Assembly: GCA_965222345.1 (NCBI GenBank)
Contig: CBDCTS010000002.1
Span: 124,001-188,000, forward strand
Length of the DNA: 64,000 nucleotides
Direction of reading: 5' to 3'
Origin: JADFGZ01 sp965222345
GTDB lineage: Bacteria > Acidobacteriota > Terriglobia > 2-12-FULL-54-10
Part shown: in pieces, positions 46,117 through 57,100 of the stretch
How the letters are laid out: each line of letters begins with the position of its first letter
Numbering within the stretch: position 1 is the first letter of the stretch
Notes under the pieces: generated by a model
The model's input: only the letters and a program-made list of their open reading frames with translations
Told to the model about the DNA's origin: nothing
The model's database searches: none
Translations under genes and position numbers: made by a program

Positions 46117-46653
46117 GTGAAGAAATCAACACTTATTGCGGGGACGTTTGTTTTTGCTGTTGCGGTCCTAGTGCCGGGAGCCTCGCTAGCCCAAAGCGGC
46201 CGGTTCACTCTCGGGAGCGGATCGGGAGTCCCGGGTCATAGTATTGGATTGCCGATCTACCTGACTCTTCCCAAAGACAGCCAGTTTGAGCGTATCGTTG
46301 CAATCGTCGGATATCCTGAGGCCCTGGCTTATGACCGAGTGGAAGGAATGGAGGATAACGATGTTGCGATCAAGGTACAGGAGTCCGCACCTCGTATTGG
46401 CGGCAACAGAAGTGTGGAAATCACGCTGGAAGGGGAGAAAGGGAAGCCGTTGCAGACCGGGATAGCAGGCCTGATATTTTTCACCATTGACAAAGAAGCG
46501 CGGCCGCAGATGGCCTCTCTTCCAGTTTCGGAGGTGGAAGGTTTCCCGAAGGGAAGCCGCGAGGCAGAAAATTTAGGCGGCGATCGAGGAAGTGTCACGG
46601 TCTACGAGCCTGGGACAGAACCTGTTATGACCTGCTTTTTTTTCACGCACTAG
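46117..46653 (+). CDS. Secreted cohesin-like domain protein
   Basis: 178 residues: signal peptide (TFVFAVAVLVPGASLAQ), then one beta-sandwich resembling a cohesin module: GSGSGVPGHSIGLPIYLTL, VAIVGYPEALAYDRVEGM, VEITLEGEKGKPLQTGIAGL and IFFTIDKEA. Cohesins bind dockerins; no dockerin was seen in the window, and many acidobacterial cohesin-like proteins stand alone. GTG start with AGAGG close by. It lies 134 bp after A2 in the same direction. Confidence 0.6.
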   Translation: MKKSTLIAGTFVFAVAVLVPGASLAQSGRFTLGSGSGVPGHSIGLPIYLTLPKDSQFERIVAIVGYPEALAYDRVEGMEDNDVAIKVQESAPRIGGNRSVEITLEGEKGKPLQTGIAGLIFFTIDKEARPQMASLPVSEVEGFPKGSREAENLGGDRGSVTVYEPGTEPVMTCFFFTH

Positions 46654-46839
46654 GAAGTCTCAGCACGCCTTCTCAGGCTCGCCTCCAGAAAAAGGCAGGC
46701 AGTCGCCGCTTCTCAATGCTGGGTTGGAGGCGGTCAATCTTTTGAGTACCGGACACCCAGGGACTAGTCAGCCGATTTGGCAGCCCGACGAGGCGGCCGT
46801 AACAAACAATAGCTGTCTTCCGCCAGACAACAGGATTTC

Positions 46840-49800
46840 ATGAGACGTCTTGTGCTTCATTGGTTTCTGTTGAGGGTCATCGGCCGGCGCATCCTGCTGG
46901 GCTATGGTGTAGTCGCACTGCTGTCGGTGGCCATTCTGGCGTCGCTGTACATGGCGTCGCGCTACGGCCTGGAAGCCTATGTTGCGGATCAGCTCGGCCG
47001 GGTCCCGTGGGAGATTTCGGTCATCCAGCGCGGTGAGACGTATCGCTTTGCTGAACTGCAAGATTCCTACAGACAACGGGCTGGGGTGCGGGAGGTGCAG
47101 GGGCTCGGCTTTCTGCGGGTGCGCAACCTGTCACCGGTGAGATTGGAAGTCGCCAACCAAGCCGTACCCATCCGCTGGGTGGTGTTTGTTTCCGTCTCCA
47201 ATGAGAGGTTCTTGCCACCGGAATTGCGGAGAGCTTTCGGAGAGAATAGTTCTCGCGGCTCGTCGCCGCGTGCCATCGAAGCCGCTCTGGTCGGTGCTCC
47301 TGGGAACGCCGCCAACGACGGCAGCCTGAGAAACATTCGTGCAGGGAGCGCAGTGCGCTTTGCCGTCGCCTTGGATCAGGAGGGGGCTGACACTCATTCG
47401 CACGACCGGAGGGCGGCCGCGCCGGAATCCTTGCGCGTGCTGTTGGAAGGGGAACTGGCGAGCAACCCCCTGCAAATCGACCGTCAGGAGTTCAACAAGT
47501 GGATGCTGCGGGAGGTAGGTGCACTGTCGTACCTTCCTGAAGAAGCCATTGTGTTCCCCGTGCCGCTGGAAGATTTCCAGGAACTGGCCTCCCAGTTTCA
47601 CGAACTGTTTCTCACCAGTGAGGGGGTACACGGAGGAGACGCGGCGCCCACCTACGTTCCCGAGATGACCCACCTGATCGCCGTGGATCGGGAGAGGCTT
47701 GTTTCCAGTTGGGATCTGTACGGCTCGCTGCGGCGACTGAACCCGGTGGTTCGGGCGATCTACCAGGAGGCACAGGATCTGACACCGTTTTCCTGGGCCA
47801 ACAGCGATCTGGTCCTTCTGCTGTCGCGCATGAATGCGATCGCGCAGCTGATTAGCCTGGCGACGTTACTGGTGGCGATCCCGCTGTTGTGGATGGGGTG
47901 GGTGCTGGCCAAGTGGCTGGGACGGCTGCTGGTCCTGGACCAGAGACGTTTGATCGGACTCTCCCTCATCCGGGGCATTTCTACCCGGGACGCGGGCAGG
48001 ACTGTTTTATCGGCTCTGATTCTGGGAGGCGTCGGTGGGGGCCTTGCCGGCCTGTTTCTGGGCACCGGCCTTCCCGTTCTGGGATACTCTCTGGCAGGAC
48101 GCTCCCTGCCGCCCCAGATCGTTTTGCTGGAGGCGCTGGCGTACTTCGGGACATTCTTGATCGTCGGCGTCGCCCTTGCGGTGCTGTCGGGGCGTGACGT
48201 CCTTCGTTTTGTGCGCCGGCTGACCCCGCGGGAAGCAATCGCCCGGGCCGATAGCGAAACGGAGGAAAGCGCGGCCCCCACCCTGTCGTGGTATTACGCC
48301 GGAAGCTTCCTGGCGGCGCTGGCACTGGGATCCTACAAGATCGGGTCGTGGATTGCCGGCTGGTCGCCTTTGCTTGCCGTATCGCGCGAGTATTTTCCCA
48401 GCGGAGTGACGCAAACCCTGGTGGCCGTCGAGGGGATATTGAATTTTGCCGCTGTTCCGCTGTTGTTGTACGGCCTGGCGGGCCTGCTGCTGTGGAGAGT
48501 CGCCGCTGTGCAGAAGGTGATCAGCACCCTGACGGCTCCGCTGGTCGGAAGTCTGGATTGGTTTGTCAGCCGGTATATGGGGCTGCGACGCCAGCGGATA
48601 GCCCAGCTTCTGTTCGTGGCGGGGATGGCGACCTCGCTCAGCCTCATGCCGCAGGTTGCCGGCGACGGCTTCTACGACCGGGTTGTCCGAGGAGTCAAGG
48701 CGTCGCTGGGAGCGGACCTGCTTCTGGAATTCGACCTCCAGGCGCTGAGCAGCGATCCGGTGGGCCCGGCGCCCCTGGGCCGCTATCAGGAAGCTCTGCA
48801 GCCACAGCTCAGCCGGTTGCGCGAAAGGATCGCCGGCGAGGATGGCGTCGCCAGGGTCGAAGTGGTCCAGCAATTTCTGATTCCCGGCATCTACATACCA
48901 AGCCAGAGCGGCCTGCTGCTGAACTTGGTCGACGACCCGGGCAATTATCTGAGCATGGTGCAATACGAGGACGGCCTGGGGCTGACGCGGAGCTTCCCGG
49001 AGACGATCGCCTCGCTAGAGGACGGCAACGTGCTCGGATCGCAGGGATTGTTCCGGCTGCGGGCCATCCAGCTCGAAAAGCCGGTGATTCTCGGCTACGG
49101 CTCCCGAAGCGAGGAGATCCGCGTCCAATTTGGAGACATCGTGGCCTTCTTGCCGGGCCAGCCGGCCAGGGGCATCGAGCAGCGGGAAGGTTTCGTGACG
49201 GCTGAGGTGGACTACCTGAATTACCTGCTGGCGACGGATGCCCGCATGGTCGCCTCCCGGCAACAGTTGTTGCGATTGCCCGATTTAGGGGAGCTGACCG
49301 TCGTGCCCTCCCGGGCCGTTTTCCTGATTTCCGTCCAGGACGGGGTTGGCAGCGCGGATTTAATTGCTCGTCTGAGCGAACGGCTCCCGTGGAAGATTGA
49401 TCAAGCCCGATGGGAAGGGGCGGAACGCGAGCGCCTGGGAAAGGATATGTTCGTGTCGCTGGCGCTGGAAAACATGCGCGTCTACATGGTCGGCAGCCTG
49501 CTGCTTGCTTTTGCCAGCGTGCTAGCCATTGCCCTGGCGAACTTTTTGGCCGACAAACGCACCTTCGGGCTGTTGCGGCTGCGGGGGCTGGCGCCGTCGC
49601 TGTTGCTCAGGATATCCCTTTCGTTCTTCCTTCTTCCTGTCATGGCGGGTGTGCTGGTCGGCATTGTCGTAGGGACAGTTTCCGGCTTCGGTCTGGCACA
49701 GGCCATTTGGGACCTGCCGCGCGTCCAAGGGATCGGCGGCTTTCTGGCCAACCACCTGACCATCTCGCCGGCAGCGGTGGGGATCACCGTGGTTTTAAGC

Positions 49801-49881
49801 GCCATCTTCGCCGCCGTGGCCTGGGGGTTTGGTTCCTGGCTATTCCGGAGGACGGCGCGGGAATCTATTCGGGAGGGATGA
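46840..49881 (+). CDS. ABC transporter permease with duplicated FtsX domains
   Basis: 1013 residues. An N-terminal membrane helix (about 12-40) is followed by a long extracytoplasmic region, a FtsX/MacB-type permease block (about 325-445, three helices), further helices around 485-560, a second extracytoplasmic region (600-870) and a final FtsX block (880-1005). This is the layout of LolC/MacB-like exporters that act mechanically on lipoproteins or peptides, with duplication as in acidobacterial giant permeases. The ATPase gene begins 3 bp downstream, so they form one transporter. Confidence 0.85.
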   Translation: MRRLVLHWFLLRVIGRRILLGYGVVALLSVAILASLYMASRYGLEAYVADQLGRVPWEISVIQRGETYRFAELQDSYRQRAGVREVQGLGFLRVRNLSPVRLEVANQAVPIRWVVFVSVSNERFLPPELRRAFGENSSRGSSPRAIEAALVGAPGNAANDGSLRNIRAGSAVRFAVALDQEGADTHSHDRRAAAPESLRVLLEGELASNPLQIDRQEFNKWMLREVGALSYLPEEAIVFPVPLEDFQELASQFHELFLTSEGVHGGDAAPTYVPEMTHLIAVDRERLVSSWDLYGSLRRLNPVVRAIYQEAQDLTPFSWANSDLVLLLSRMNAIAQLISLATLLVAIPLLWMGWVLAKWLGRLLVLDQRRLIGLSLIRGISTRDAGRTVLSALILGGVGGGLAGLFLGTGLPVLGYSLAGRSLPPQIVLLEALAYFGTFLIVGVALAVLSGRDVLRFVRRLTPREAIARADSETEESAAPTLSWYYAGSFLAALALGSYKIGSWIAGWSPLLAVSREYFPSGVTQTLVAVEGILNFAAVPLLLYGLAGLLLWRVAAVQKVISTLTAPLVGSLDWFVSRYMGLRRQRIAQLLFVAGMATSLSLMPQVAGDGFYDRVVRGVKASLGADLLLEFDLQALSSDPVGPAPLGRYQEALQPQLSRLRERIAGEDGVARVEVVQQFLIPGIYIPSQSGLLLNLVDDPGNYLSMVQYEDGLGLTRSFPETIASLEDGNVLGSQGLFRLRAIQLEKPVILGYGSRSEEIRVQFGDIVAFLPGQPARGIEQREGFVTAEVDYLNYLLATDARMVASRQQLLRLPDLGELTVVPSRAVFLISVQDGVGSADLIARLSERLPWKIDQARWEGAERERLGKDMFVSLALENMRVYMVGSLLLAFASVLAIALANFLADKRTFGLLRLRGLAPSLLLRISLSFFLLPVMAGVLVGIVVGTVSGFGLAQAIWDLPRVQGIGGFLANHLTISPAAVGITVVLSAIFAAVAWGFGSWLFRRTARESIREG

Positions 49882-49884
49882 AGT

Positions 49885-50616
<732 letters not shown>

Positions 50617-50689
50617 CAAGTGGCCAAGAGGTTGCCAACCAGAAGCTTGACCAGCGCAACCTTCACCCGCACAAGTTTCGCCAACCCTA

Positions 50690-51078
50690 CAGCCAATTGC
50701 ATACAAGAACTCGATAATGGCCCGGTCCCTGAAGACCTGAGCGGCTTCCATCTAACCAGGCAGTCCCTGGAAGAACGGGTATTGTGGGAGTTTCAATGGG
50801 AAGTTGCGAAACGAATGCCTGAACGCGTATTAGTTTACGACACTTGAGGATGCCAGGCAGGTCATCGAGGCTTGGCGGAGGGAGTACAGTGAGAGTCGTC
50901 CTCACAAGGTCCTGGGGAAGCGGACGCCGCACGAGTTCGCCTTTCAAATCGCAGCTAGCTGCAATCTGAAAGGCCTGAAAACACCGCAGAACTCACACTG
51001 ACCTTGGTACAGAAATCCCGGACCCCTCAGTGATGTAAACTTTCTCACTAAGATTGGTACAAATGATCGGTCTGGTCA
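50690..51078 (+). pseudogene. IS3-family transposase C-terminal fragment with right terminal end (copy C)
   Basis: Degenerate integrase domain: LDNGP near 50710 (second catalytic Asp), then PGSPWKNGYCGSFNGKLRNE, LNAY-stop-FTTLEDARQVIEAWRRE and SRPHKVLGKRTPHEF, ending TGA at 51001. The stop is TAG for the expected TGG. Then the 50-bp terminal end 51029-51078, finishing GGTCTGGTCA. The 5' two thirds of the element are missing. The junction at 51078/51079 is inside an IS1380 transposase gene. Confidence 0.75.
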
Positions 51079-51470
51079 GTGCCAGCCCCGCGAAGTTTTC
51101 TTCCTCGGCCAGCATTGCTGTCTCGGAGGTCTGCAACCGGGATGTCAGCGCCGCGCCTCGATCCCAAATCTTCTCGGAGCCGATCAGCCGAAACGTTGGA
51201 TCATGGGACAACCGCTCGGCATCGTTCATATCCTCGTACCCGGCCAAGCGGCTGTAGACCGATTGCCGCAGCCGGTCCGCAAATGAAAAACGGGCATTGT
51301 TTGCCCGAGCGTCGGTCAGGTGCCGTTCGATAAGTTCCCCGAATCCCAATCGCTCGTCCAACTCCCGCACCAGAATCAGGCCACCATCGGAAGTCACCCG
51401 CGATCCCTGAAAACCGACCCGCAGAAATCGGTTGCAGGACAGCTGAAATGCCTGTCTTTTGCTCACCCAT
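51079..51470 (-). pseudogene. IS1380 transposase, 5' fragment cut by the IS3-like element
   Basis: Matches the first ~130 residues of the intact transposase at 27298-28626 (VGFQGSRVTSDGGLILVREL, NARFSFADRLRQSVYSRLAG) and stops at FAGLA, exactly where the IS3-like end begins. It also lacks 2 bp just after the third codon, so it is frameshifted. The element's right flank continues to about 51578 (ATCAATATTGACGTTGGAGG ... GGAAATGCAGG). Confidence 0.8.
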
Positions 51471-51578
51471 TGGGTTTACGCCTCCCAACGCTCCTATTGT
51501 TGCTGAAACTCCCATCAATATTGACGTTGGAGGTTAACAGAAAGTTGCCGCTGCGTTTTCAAAATGGAAATGCAGGAT

Positions 51579-51917
51579 TAGGAGAAAAGCGTGGAAGACG
51601 TCAGCCTGATTGCGCAGCACCTTCTCGGCTTCGCCTTTTGCCCTCCGGCCTGTCGACTCCTGTCTGAACCTGCCGTTGGGGTCAAGGATGTTCCACCATT
51701 TATTCTGCACGGCAGGGTAGCTGTTTAAATTATCGCATCTCCACGAGATCGAAAATCCCCTCGAACGTGTGATTGAAATATCTACACTACATGACGAGGT
51801 GATTGCCCTCTGGTTCGTAGATGAAGACCGTAGGCGGCAGGAAATCGAGTTGCTCGATGTCTGCTTTAAGAAGCATTGCTGGAAATGTTCTCTCGCGGTA
51901 AGAAGAAGAACTATAAC
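51579..51917. other. Intergenic region after the IS scar
   Basis: No gene I can name. On the minus strand ATG 51876 opens a 29-codon frame (MLLKADIEQLDFLPPTVFIY, then EPEGNHLVM) that reads like the end of a protein; it is too short to assign. Confidence 0.3.
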
Positions 51918-52880
51918 TTACGATTTTGCATATAGATGAGCGACAAAAGGAGCATAGCCGTTGTACAGCAGTGTAGGCCGGACCTCCCCTGTATCGATGG
52001 CTGTCTCTGTTTCCTGTGACCAGTCCGGATGAGGCACCTTTGGATTTACGTTGGCGAGCCAGTTATTTTTCATCCCGTCCAAATCATTCCAGAAAGTTGA
52101 CGGCTTTCTGGAAGTAAACTCGATCTTGACAATTGACTTGATGCTCTTGAAGCCATACTTCCAGGGCACCACCAGGCGGATGGGAGCGCCATTCTGCTTG
52201 GGAAGCTCATGGCCATATATCCCGGTCACCAGGAAAGATAACTCATTCATGGCTTCTGCCATCGTCAAAGCTTCATAGTAGGGCCATGGGTACCATCTTC
52301 CCCCAGAAAAAAGAGGGTTACTTCTGTTCTGCTCTTTTTGGTTGGGAGCCTGACTCGGCCGGAAAAAGGTCTCCATCCTGACGTACTTCGCATCCGACTT
52401 GGGTTCAACCCGGTCGATGAGGGCCTTTAGGGGAAAGCCGGTCCACGGGACAGCCATCGACCAAGCCTCCACGCAACGATGGCGATAGAGCCGTTCTTCG
52501 AGCGGAATCTGTCGGATGAGCTGCGACACATCCAGAGTTTGCTCCTTTTGGACTTTGCCGGTAATTTTGATCGTCCAGGGCTCTGTCCGGAAACGATCTG
52601 TCAGCTTCCAAACGTCTTTCTCCTCGGTGAACTCATAAAAGTTGTTGTAGTGGGCAGTATGCCATTCGGTAGTGATCGGGCGGTCGAGCTCGTACCTGGG
52701 GTTTCTCTTTGACGGGTACAGGCTGTTGGCGGCGGTCAGAAACCGTGGAAGCAATCCGGTTGCTCCGAGCGTAGTGATTCCCACCGCTGTCAAAAACTTT
52801 CTGCGATTCAGGAATACGTGCTCTGGAGTGGATTCCCGCTCTGGAATTTCCCACCCTTTTGGAATCTTAAGGTACGCCAC
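51918..52880 (-). CDS. msrP: Periplasmic methionine sulfoxide reductase catalytic subunit MsrP (YedY)
   Basis: 320 residues, molybdopterin enzyme that repairs oxidised Met in envelope proteins. A Tat signal (NRRKFLTAVGITTLGATGLL) is present. The Mo-ligating Cys is C136 in YRHRCVEAWSMAVPWTGF. TLYNGY-like RPTLLYNGYAPF and LVTGIYGHELPKQNGAP complete the SUOX-type domain. GTG start with AGAGGA upstream. The usual haem partner MsrQ is not next to it: upstream is intergenic then a methyltransferase, downstream the IS scar. Confidence 0.93.
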   Translation of the reverse strand: MAYLKIPKGWEIPERESTPEHVFLNRRKFLTAVGITTLGATGLLPRFLTAANSLYPSKRNPRYELDRPITTEWHTAHYNNFYEFTEEKDVWKLTDRFRTEPWTIKITGKVQKEQTLDVSQLIRQIPLEERLYRHRCVEAWSMAVPWTGFPLKALIDRVEPKSDAKYVRMETFFRPSQAPNQKEQNRSNPLFSGGRWYPWPYYEALTMAEAMNELSFLVTGIYGHELPKQNGAPIRLVVPWKYGFKSIKSIVKIEFTSRKPSTFWNDLDGMKNNWLANVNPKVPHPDWSQETETAIDTGEVRPTLLYNGYAPFVAHLYAKS

Positions 52881-53044
52881 AACCCATCCTCTGCCCCCAA
52901 GTATTAGGCCGAGTTGGTGACTTTTGCAACAAAAAAGATCCTTAAATGGGCGAGGCTTTTGACGGTTATATCTGGCTACATCGGGGACTTTCCAGTTGAA
53001 GGATCGTTTGTTGCCTGCTATTTTGCAAGAGTAGGAGAGTTTTC

Positions 53045-53725
53045 ATGTCGAGCACAAATACCTGGCGAACGGTTCGGCTGGCTACCTTGGCGATATTGCT
53101 CGTCCCCGTCGCGGAGGCACCAGCTTTTCAACTGGGAGCGCAACCAGTCCAAGAGATGATTGAGCGCACGGAGTGGATCGAGAAGACAGCCGGGTTTAAG
53201 GCAGAAGTGGAGCTAGTGATCGCTTATCTGAAGCTAAAGCCGGGAGATATTGTGGCTGATATTGGAGCAGGCGCGGGTGCTTTTTCTCGGCCGCTGGCGC
53301 GGGCAGTCGCGCCGACGGGTAAACTCCTGGCCGTTGATATTGATCCAAACCTTCTCCAATACGTCGACCAGCGGGCCAAGCAGGAGCAGAGCGATAACAT
53401 TCAAACTGTCCTCGGCAAATTCGACGATCCTAATTTGCCGACCCGCCAAGTGGATCTGGCCTTTTTCCACGATGTATTGCACCACATCGAACACCGCGAA
53501 GCCTATCTGAAGGCGCTTTCCTCCTATTTGAAACCTAACGGGCGCATTGCGCTGATCGAGTTGAACCAGAAGGACCCGCAGACTCCTCATCGGGGTCAAA
53601 CCGAATTGTTGATCAGCAAGGATGAAGTGGAACACTGGATGGCGGCGGCCGGCTTCCGCCCTGTGAGAGAAATCAGCATGTATGGAATGAAGGACAAGTG
53701 GTTCATTATATATGTTCGCCGCTGA
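53045..53725 (+). CDS. Exported class I SAM-dependent methyltransferase, copy 2
   Basis: 226 residues. Signal peptide (VRLATLAILLVPVAEAPA) followed by FQLGAQPVQ; motif I is VADIGAGAGAFSRPLA, then LLAVDID, and motif IV VDLAFFHDVLHHIEH. It is the paralogue of 29422-30105, sharing FQLGA and FDDPxLPTRQVDLAF. It is divergent from msrP, with ~165 bp between. Substrate and the source of SAM outside the cytoplasm are unknown; retention inside the cell is possible if the N-terminus only anchors it. Confidence 0.78.
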   Translation: MSSTNTWRTVRLATLAILLVPVAEAPAFQLGAQPVQEMIERTEWIEKTAGFKAEVELVIAYLKLKPGDIVADIGAGAGAFSRPLARAVAPTGKLLAVDIDPNLLQYVDQRAKQEQSDNIQTVLGKFDDPNLPTRQVDLAFFHDVLHHIEHREAYLKALSSYLKPNGRIALIELNQKDPQTPHRGQTELLISKDEVEHWMAAAGFRPVREISMYGMKDKWFIIYVRR

Positions 53726-53931
53726 CACACTGATAGGCTGCTTTACTGCTCCGCCAATAAGCTAGGCTTTCCATGTGTGGCAGGTGGATAAACTGCCGCC
53801 CTGCTTCTGCTCCTTTCCTCTGATCTTGCTCTACTACCTGCAACATCTTTAACCGCTTTCGTGCGTTTCTCTCCCTTCGGTTCCGATGAAGCAGGACATT
53901 TCAACTTGGAATAACCTGTTCCCAACCTTGC

Positions 53932-54003
53932 GGTTGCAGCCATATATAGTTCTTGACAAAGCCTTGTGGTTGCACCCATATATAGCTTTCGACAAAGCTT
54001 TTT
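53932..54003. repeat. Tandem 36-bp direct repeat upstream of the TonB receptor
   Basis: GGTTGCAGCCATATATAG (53932-53949) and the next 18 bases recur at 53968-54003 with few changes (GGTTGCACCCATATATAG ...). Each unit carries a CATATATAG and a TTGACA/TCGACA box, so TTGACA of unit 1 (53952-53957) and the AT-rich box of unit 2 (53975-53983) are spaced like promoter elements. It lies 150 bp before the receptor start; the rest of 53726-54153 has no gene. Confidence 0.6.
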
Positions 54004-54153
54004 CGCAAATTATGACGAGTGATAGACGCTTTTTTCAGAATAGTCGTATTGCTGATGGGGGGCATAAGCGCGGATTAAGCCCTTCCCAAAATTAAGGTGA
54101 CGGCGACATCTGTTGGCTTTCCTGTCATCGCCATTACATAAGGAGGATGGACG

Positions 54154-57100
54154 ATGGGCTGCAAACAAGGATTTTTCCAAGGGTGGAGAGTGCTCAGGCT
54201 GCCGGAAGGGAAAATGGCTTCAGGAGCGGCGTTGGGAGTATCTTGTTTAGGGGCATTACTGGGCATTCTGTTGTTTGCGATGGCGCCCGTCGCTTGGGGG
54301 CAACTGGCAAGCGGCTCCATTTCCGGCACGGTGGAGGATCCTGCGGGGGCGGTGGTGCCCGGAGTGCAGATCACGGTCCGCAATGTGGAAACCGGGATTG
54401 CCCGGACGGTGGAAACCGACACGGCAGGCCGCTATCTGGTCACGAACTTGGCTCCAGGCAGTTATGCGGTAGAAGCGCAGTTGGCCGGCTTCCAGACCGA
54501 GGTGCGCCAAGGAATCACTCTCACAATAGGCCGAGAAGCGGTGATCGATGTGGCCTTACGGATAGGTCAAGTGCAGGAGCAGGTGGTGGTGACGGCCGAG
54601 GCCCCCTTGGTGGATACCACCAGCTCGGCCGTGACGGGTTTGGTCGATCAACAGCAGGTGATGGACTTGCCGCTGAACGGGCGCAGCCTGACGCAATTGA
54701 CCACTTTGCAACCCGGGGTGCTTCTCTATCGATCTACGAGCACATGCACCGGCGTGGGAGAGAATATTGTCATCAATGGAGCCCGTGCCCGTCAGGTCAA
54801 CTTTCTGTTGAACGGGACCAGTACCATGAACTTTTTTGGCAAGTCCCCGGGTGGTATTTCGGGCCACCAGTTGGGCGTGGAAGGGGTCCGGGAGTTCACC
54901 GTGCTGACCAGCAGCTACAGCGCTGAGTTCGGGCGCAGTGCCGGCGGGGTGGTCAACGCGGTTACCAAGTCGGGGACCAACACCCTCCATGGTTCTGTGT
55001 TTGAATACCTGCGGAACGACAATCTGGACGCGGCGCAGTGGGAGGACAACACGTTTAACGACGGGGTCCAGCCGCCATTCGTGCGGAACCAGTTTGGGGC
55101 CAGCGTGGGCGGTCCCATCCGGCGCGACCAAACGTTTTTCTTCGCCAACGTGGAGTTTTTGCGGGAACGACTCGGCCAAACGTTGACTGACCGTTTCCCG
55201 ACCGCGAACTCCCGGGCGGGCATTATGCCGGACGGGAGCACCATCGAGGTGGCAGAGTCAGTCAAACCGTATCTGGCTTTGCTACCGGTCCCGGACAATC
55301 GGTTTGATTTAGGCGATGGGTATGGGCGCCACATAGCCACCCTCACGCGGCCCTCGGATCAAAACTATGGCAACGTCAGAATCGACCACCATTTCTCCGA
55401 TTCGCAATCTCTGTTTGGCAGCTATGTGATTGACGATTCGGACCGACTCTCGCCGCGCGCCGACGAACTCACAGCACAAGAGAATCCTTACCGCAATCAA
55501 TACGCGACGCTGCAATGGGACAGCATCCTCTCCCCGACCATGCTCAACACGGTGCACGTTGGGTTCAATCGCTCCGAGGCCAATGACATCCCGACCTGTG
55601 AGGATTCATTGCGGGCGCTCAACTTCATTCCCGGCACCGAGTTTTGTTCCCGCGGGGGGATTACAGGCACGGGGGGCTTCTTCGGGCCCAGGATTTTTAT
55701 CCTCAACTCGTTCCAGTACTCCGATACGCTTTCCTGGACGCGAGGGATGCACTCGATCAAGCTCGGCGCTCGCTACGAACGCCATCAGATCAACGGGACG
55801 GGTGGCATCTTTCCCGGCGGATGGATGGTTATGGCACCCGGTATTCGGGACGAAATGATGGGGAAGGTGCGCTTCTTTCAAGCCCCCCTGCCCGACGTGG
55901 ATATAAATCGGGGCTTGAGGCAGAACTTCTATGCCTTCTTCGCCAACGACTCCATGCGACTGCTGCCCAATCTGACGGTGAACCTCGGCCTGCGCTACGA
56001 ATTCATCACCCCGCCCACCGAGGTGAATGGGAAGTTATCCAACCTGGACTCGGTGACTTCTCCGGAAGTGCGCATAGGAGAACCCTACTTCGAAAACCCG
56101 TCGCTGTTGAACTTCAGTCCTCGAGTGGGAATTGCGTGGGCTCCCGGAGGAAGCCAGACCACCTCCGTTCGGGCCGGCTTTGGGATCTATTATGATCAAC
56201 TGCTCCACCATACCTGGCTCGATGGACCCTTTCTGGCGCCCCCCTTCTATAACGAAGCCCGTGTCTCTTCCAGGGGCGACTTTCAGGTTCCCTTCCCCAA
56301 CGCCTACGATCTGTTTCTGGCGAACGACCCACGGGTAAGAACCGGGGGATACCTGTTCTTCATTCAAGGCAATCCCCCACAGCCGTACACGCTCCAGTAC
56401 AACTTCACGGTGCAACATCAACTGCCGGGACAGTTAGTGGCCCAGGCAGCCTATGTGGGTACCAGGGGACGCAATCTGCCGCGCCTGATAGACAACACGG
56501 CTACTCCAACCACCCTCTCCGATGGCAGGCTCTTCTTTCCGGAAGATTCCGTCCGTCGGAACCCCAATTTTGGCGAGGTTCGCGCGAAGCAGTTTGATAC
56601 GGTCAGCTCCTACAACGCGCTGCAGTTGGCAGCCCGGCGGCGGTTTGCGCAGGGGTACGGTTTCCAGTTGTCTTACACTTGGTCCAAATCGATTGACATG
56701 ATGTCGGATTTCCATGGCGCGGGCGATATAATTAACGATACGTTTTTCGGCACGTTGCCGGAATTGCCTGCATTCGACAAGGGGCGTTCGGCCTTTGATC
56801 GCCGGCATAATTTTGTCGGCAACTTTACCGTGGACCTTCCGTTCGGGAGGAACCTGGAGGGTGCAGCGGCAAAACTGTTGGATGGTTGGCAGATCCAGAG
56901 CATCTTGTCGCTGCAAAGCGGCCTGTCGACGACGGCATTGCTTGACACCAGGAGGCTTGGCTCGGGGCATACCCGCACCCGGTCCACCCGGGTTGGAGTG
57001 CGGCCGGACCTCTCCCCTGGGTTCACCGCTGAGAGTGTGGTACTGGGAACGCCGAGCCAAACCAGCGGCCATCGTTACCTGAACACCGCCGGGTTTTCCT

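Noticed and set aside
48007..48963. Long antisense frame in the ABC permease gene (and a further one at 24733-25578 in the DUF5916 gene, 32656-33660 in amidohydrolase copy 3)
   Set aside because: All lie wholly opposite well-supported genes and read as low-complexity Arg/Pro/Gln-rich shadows.
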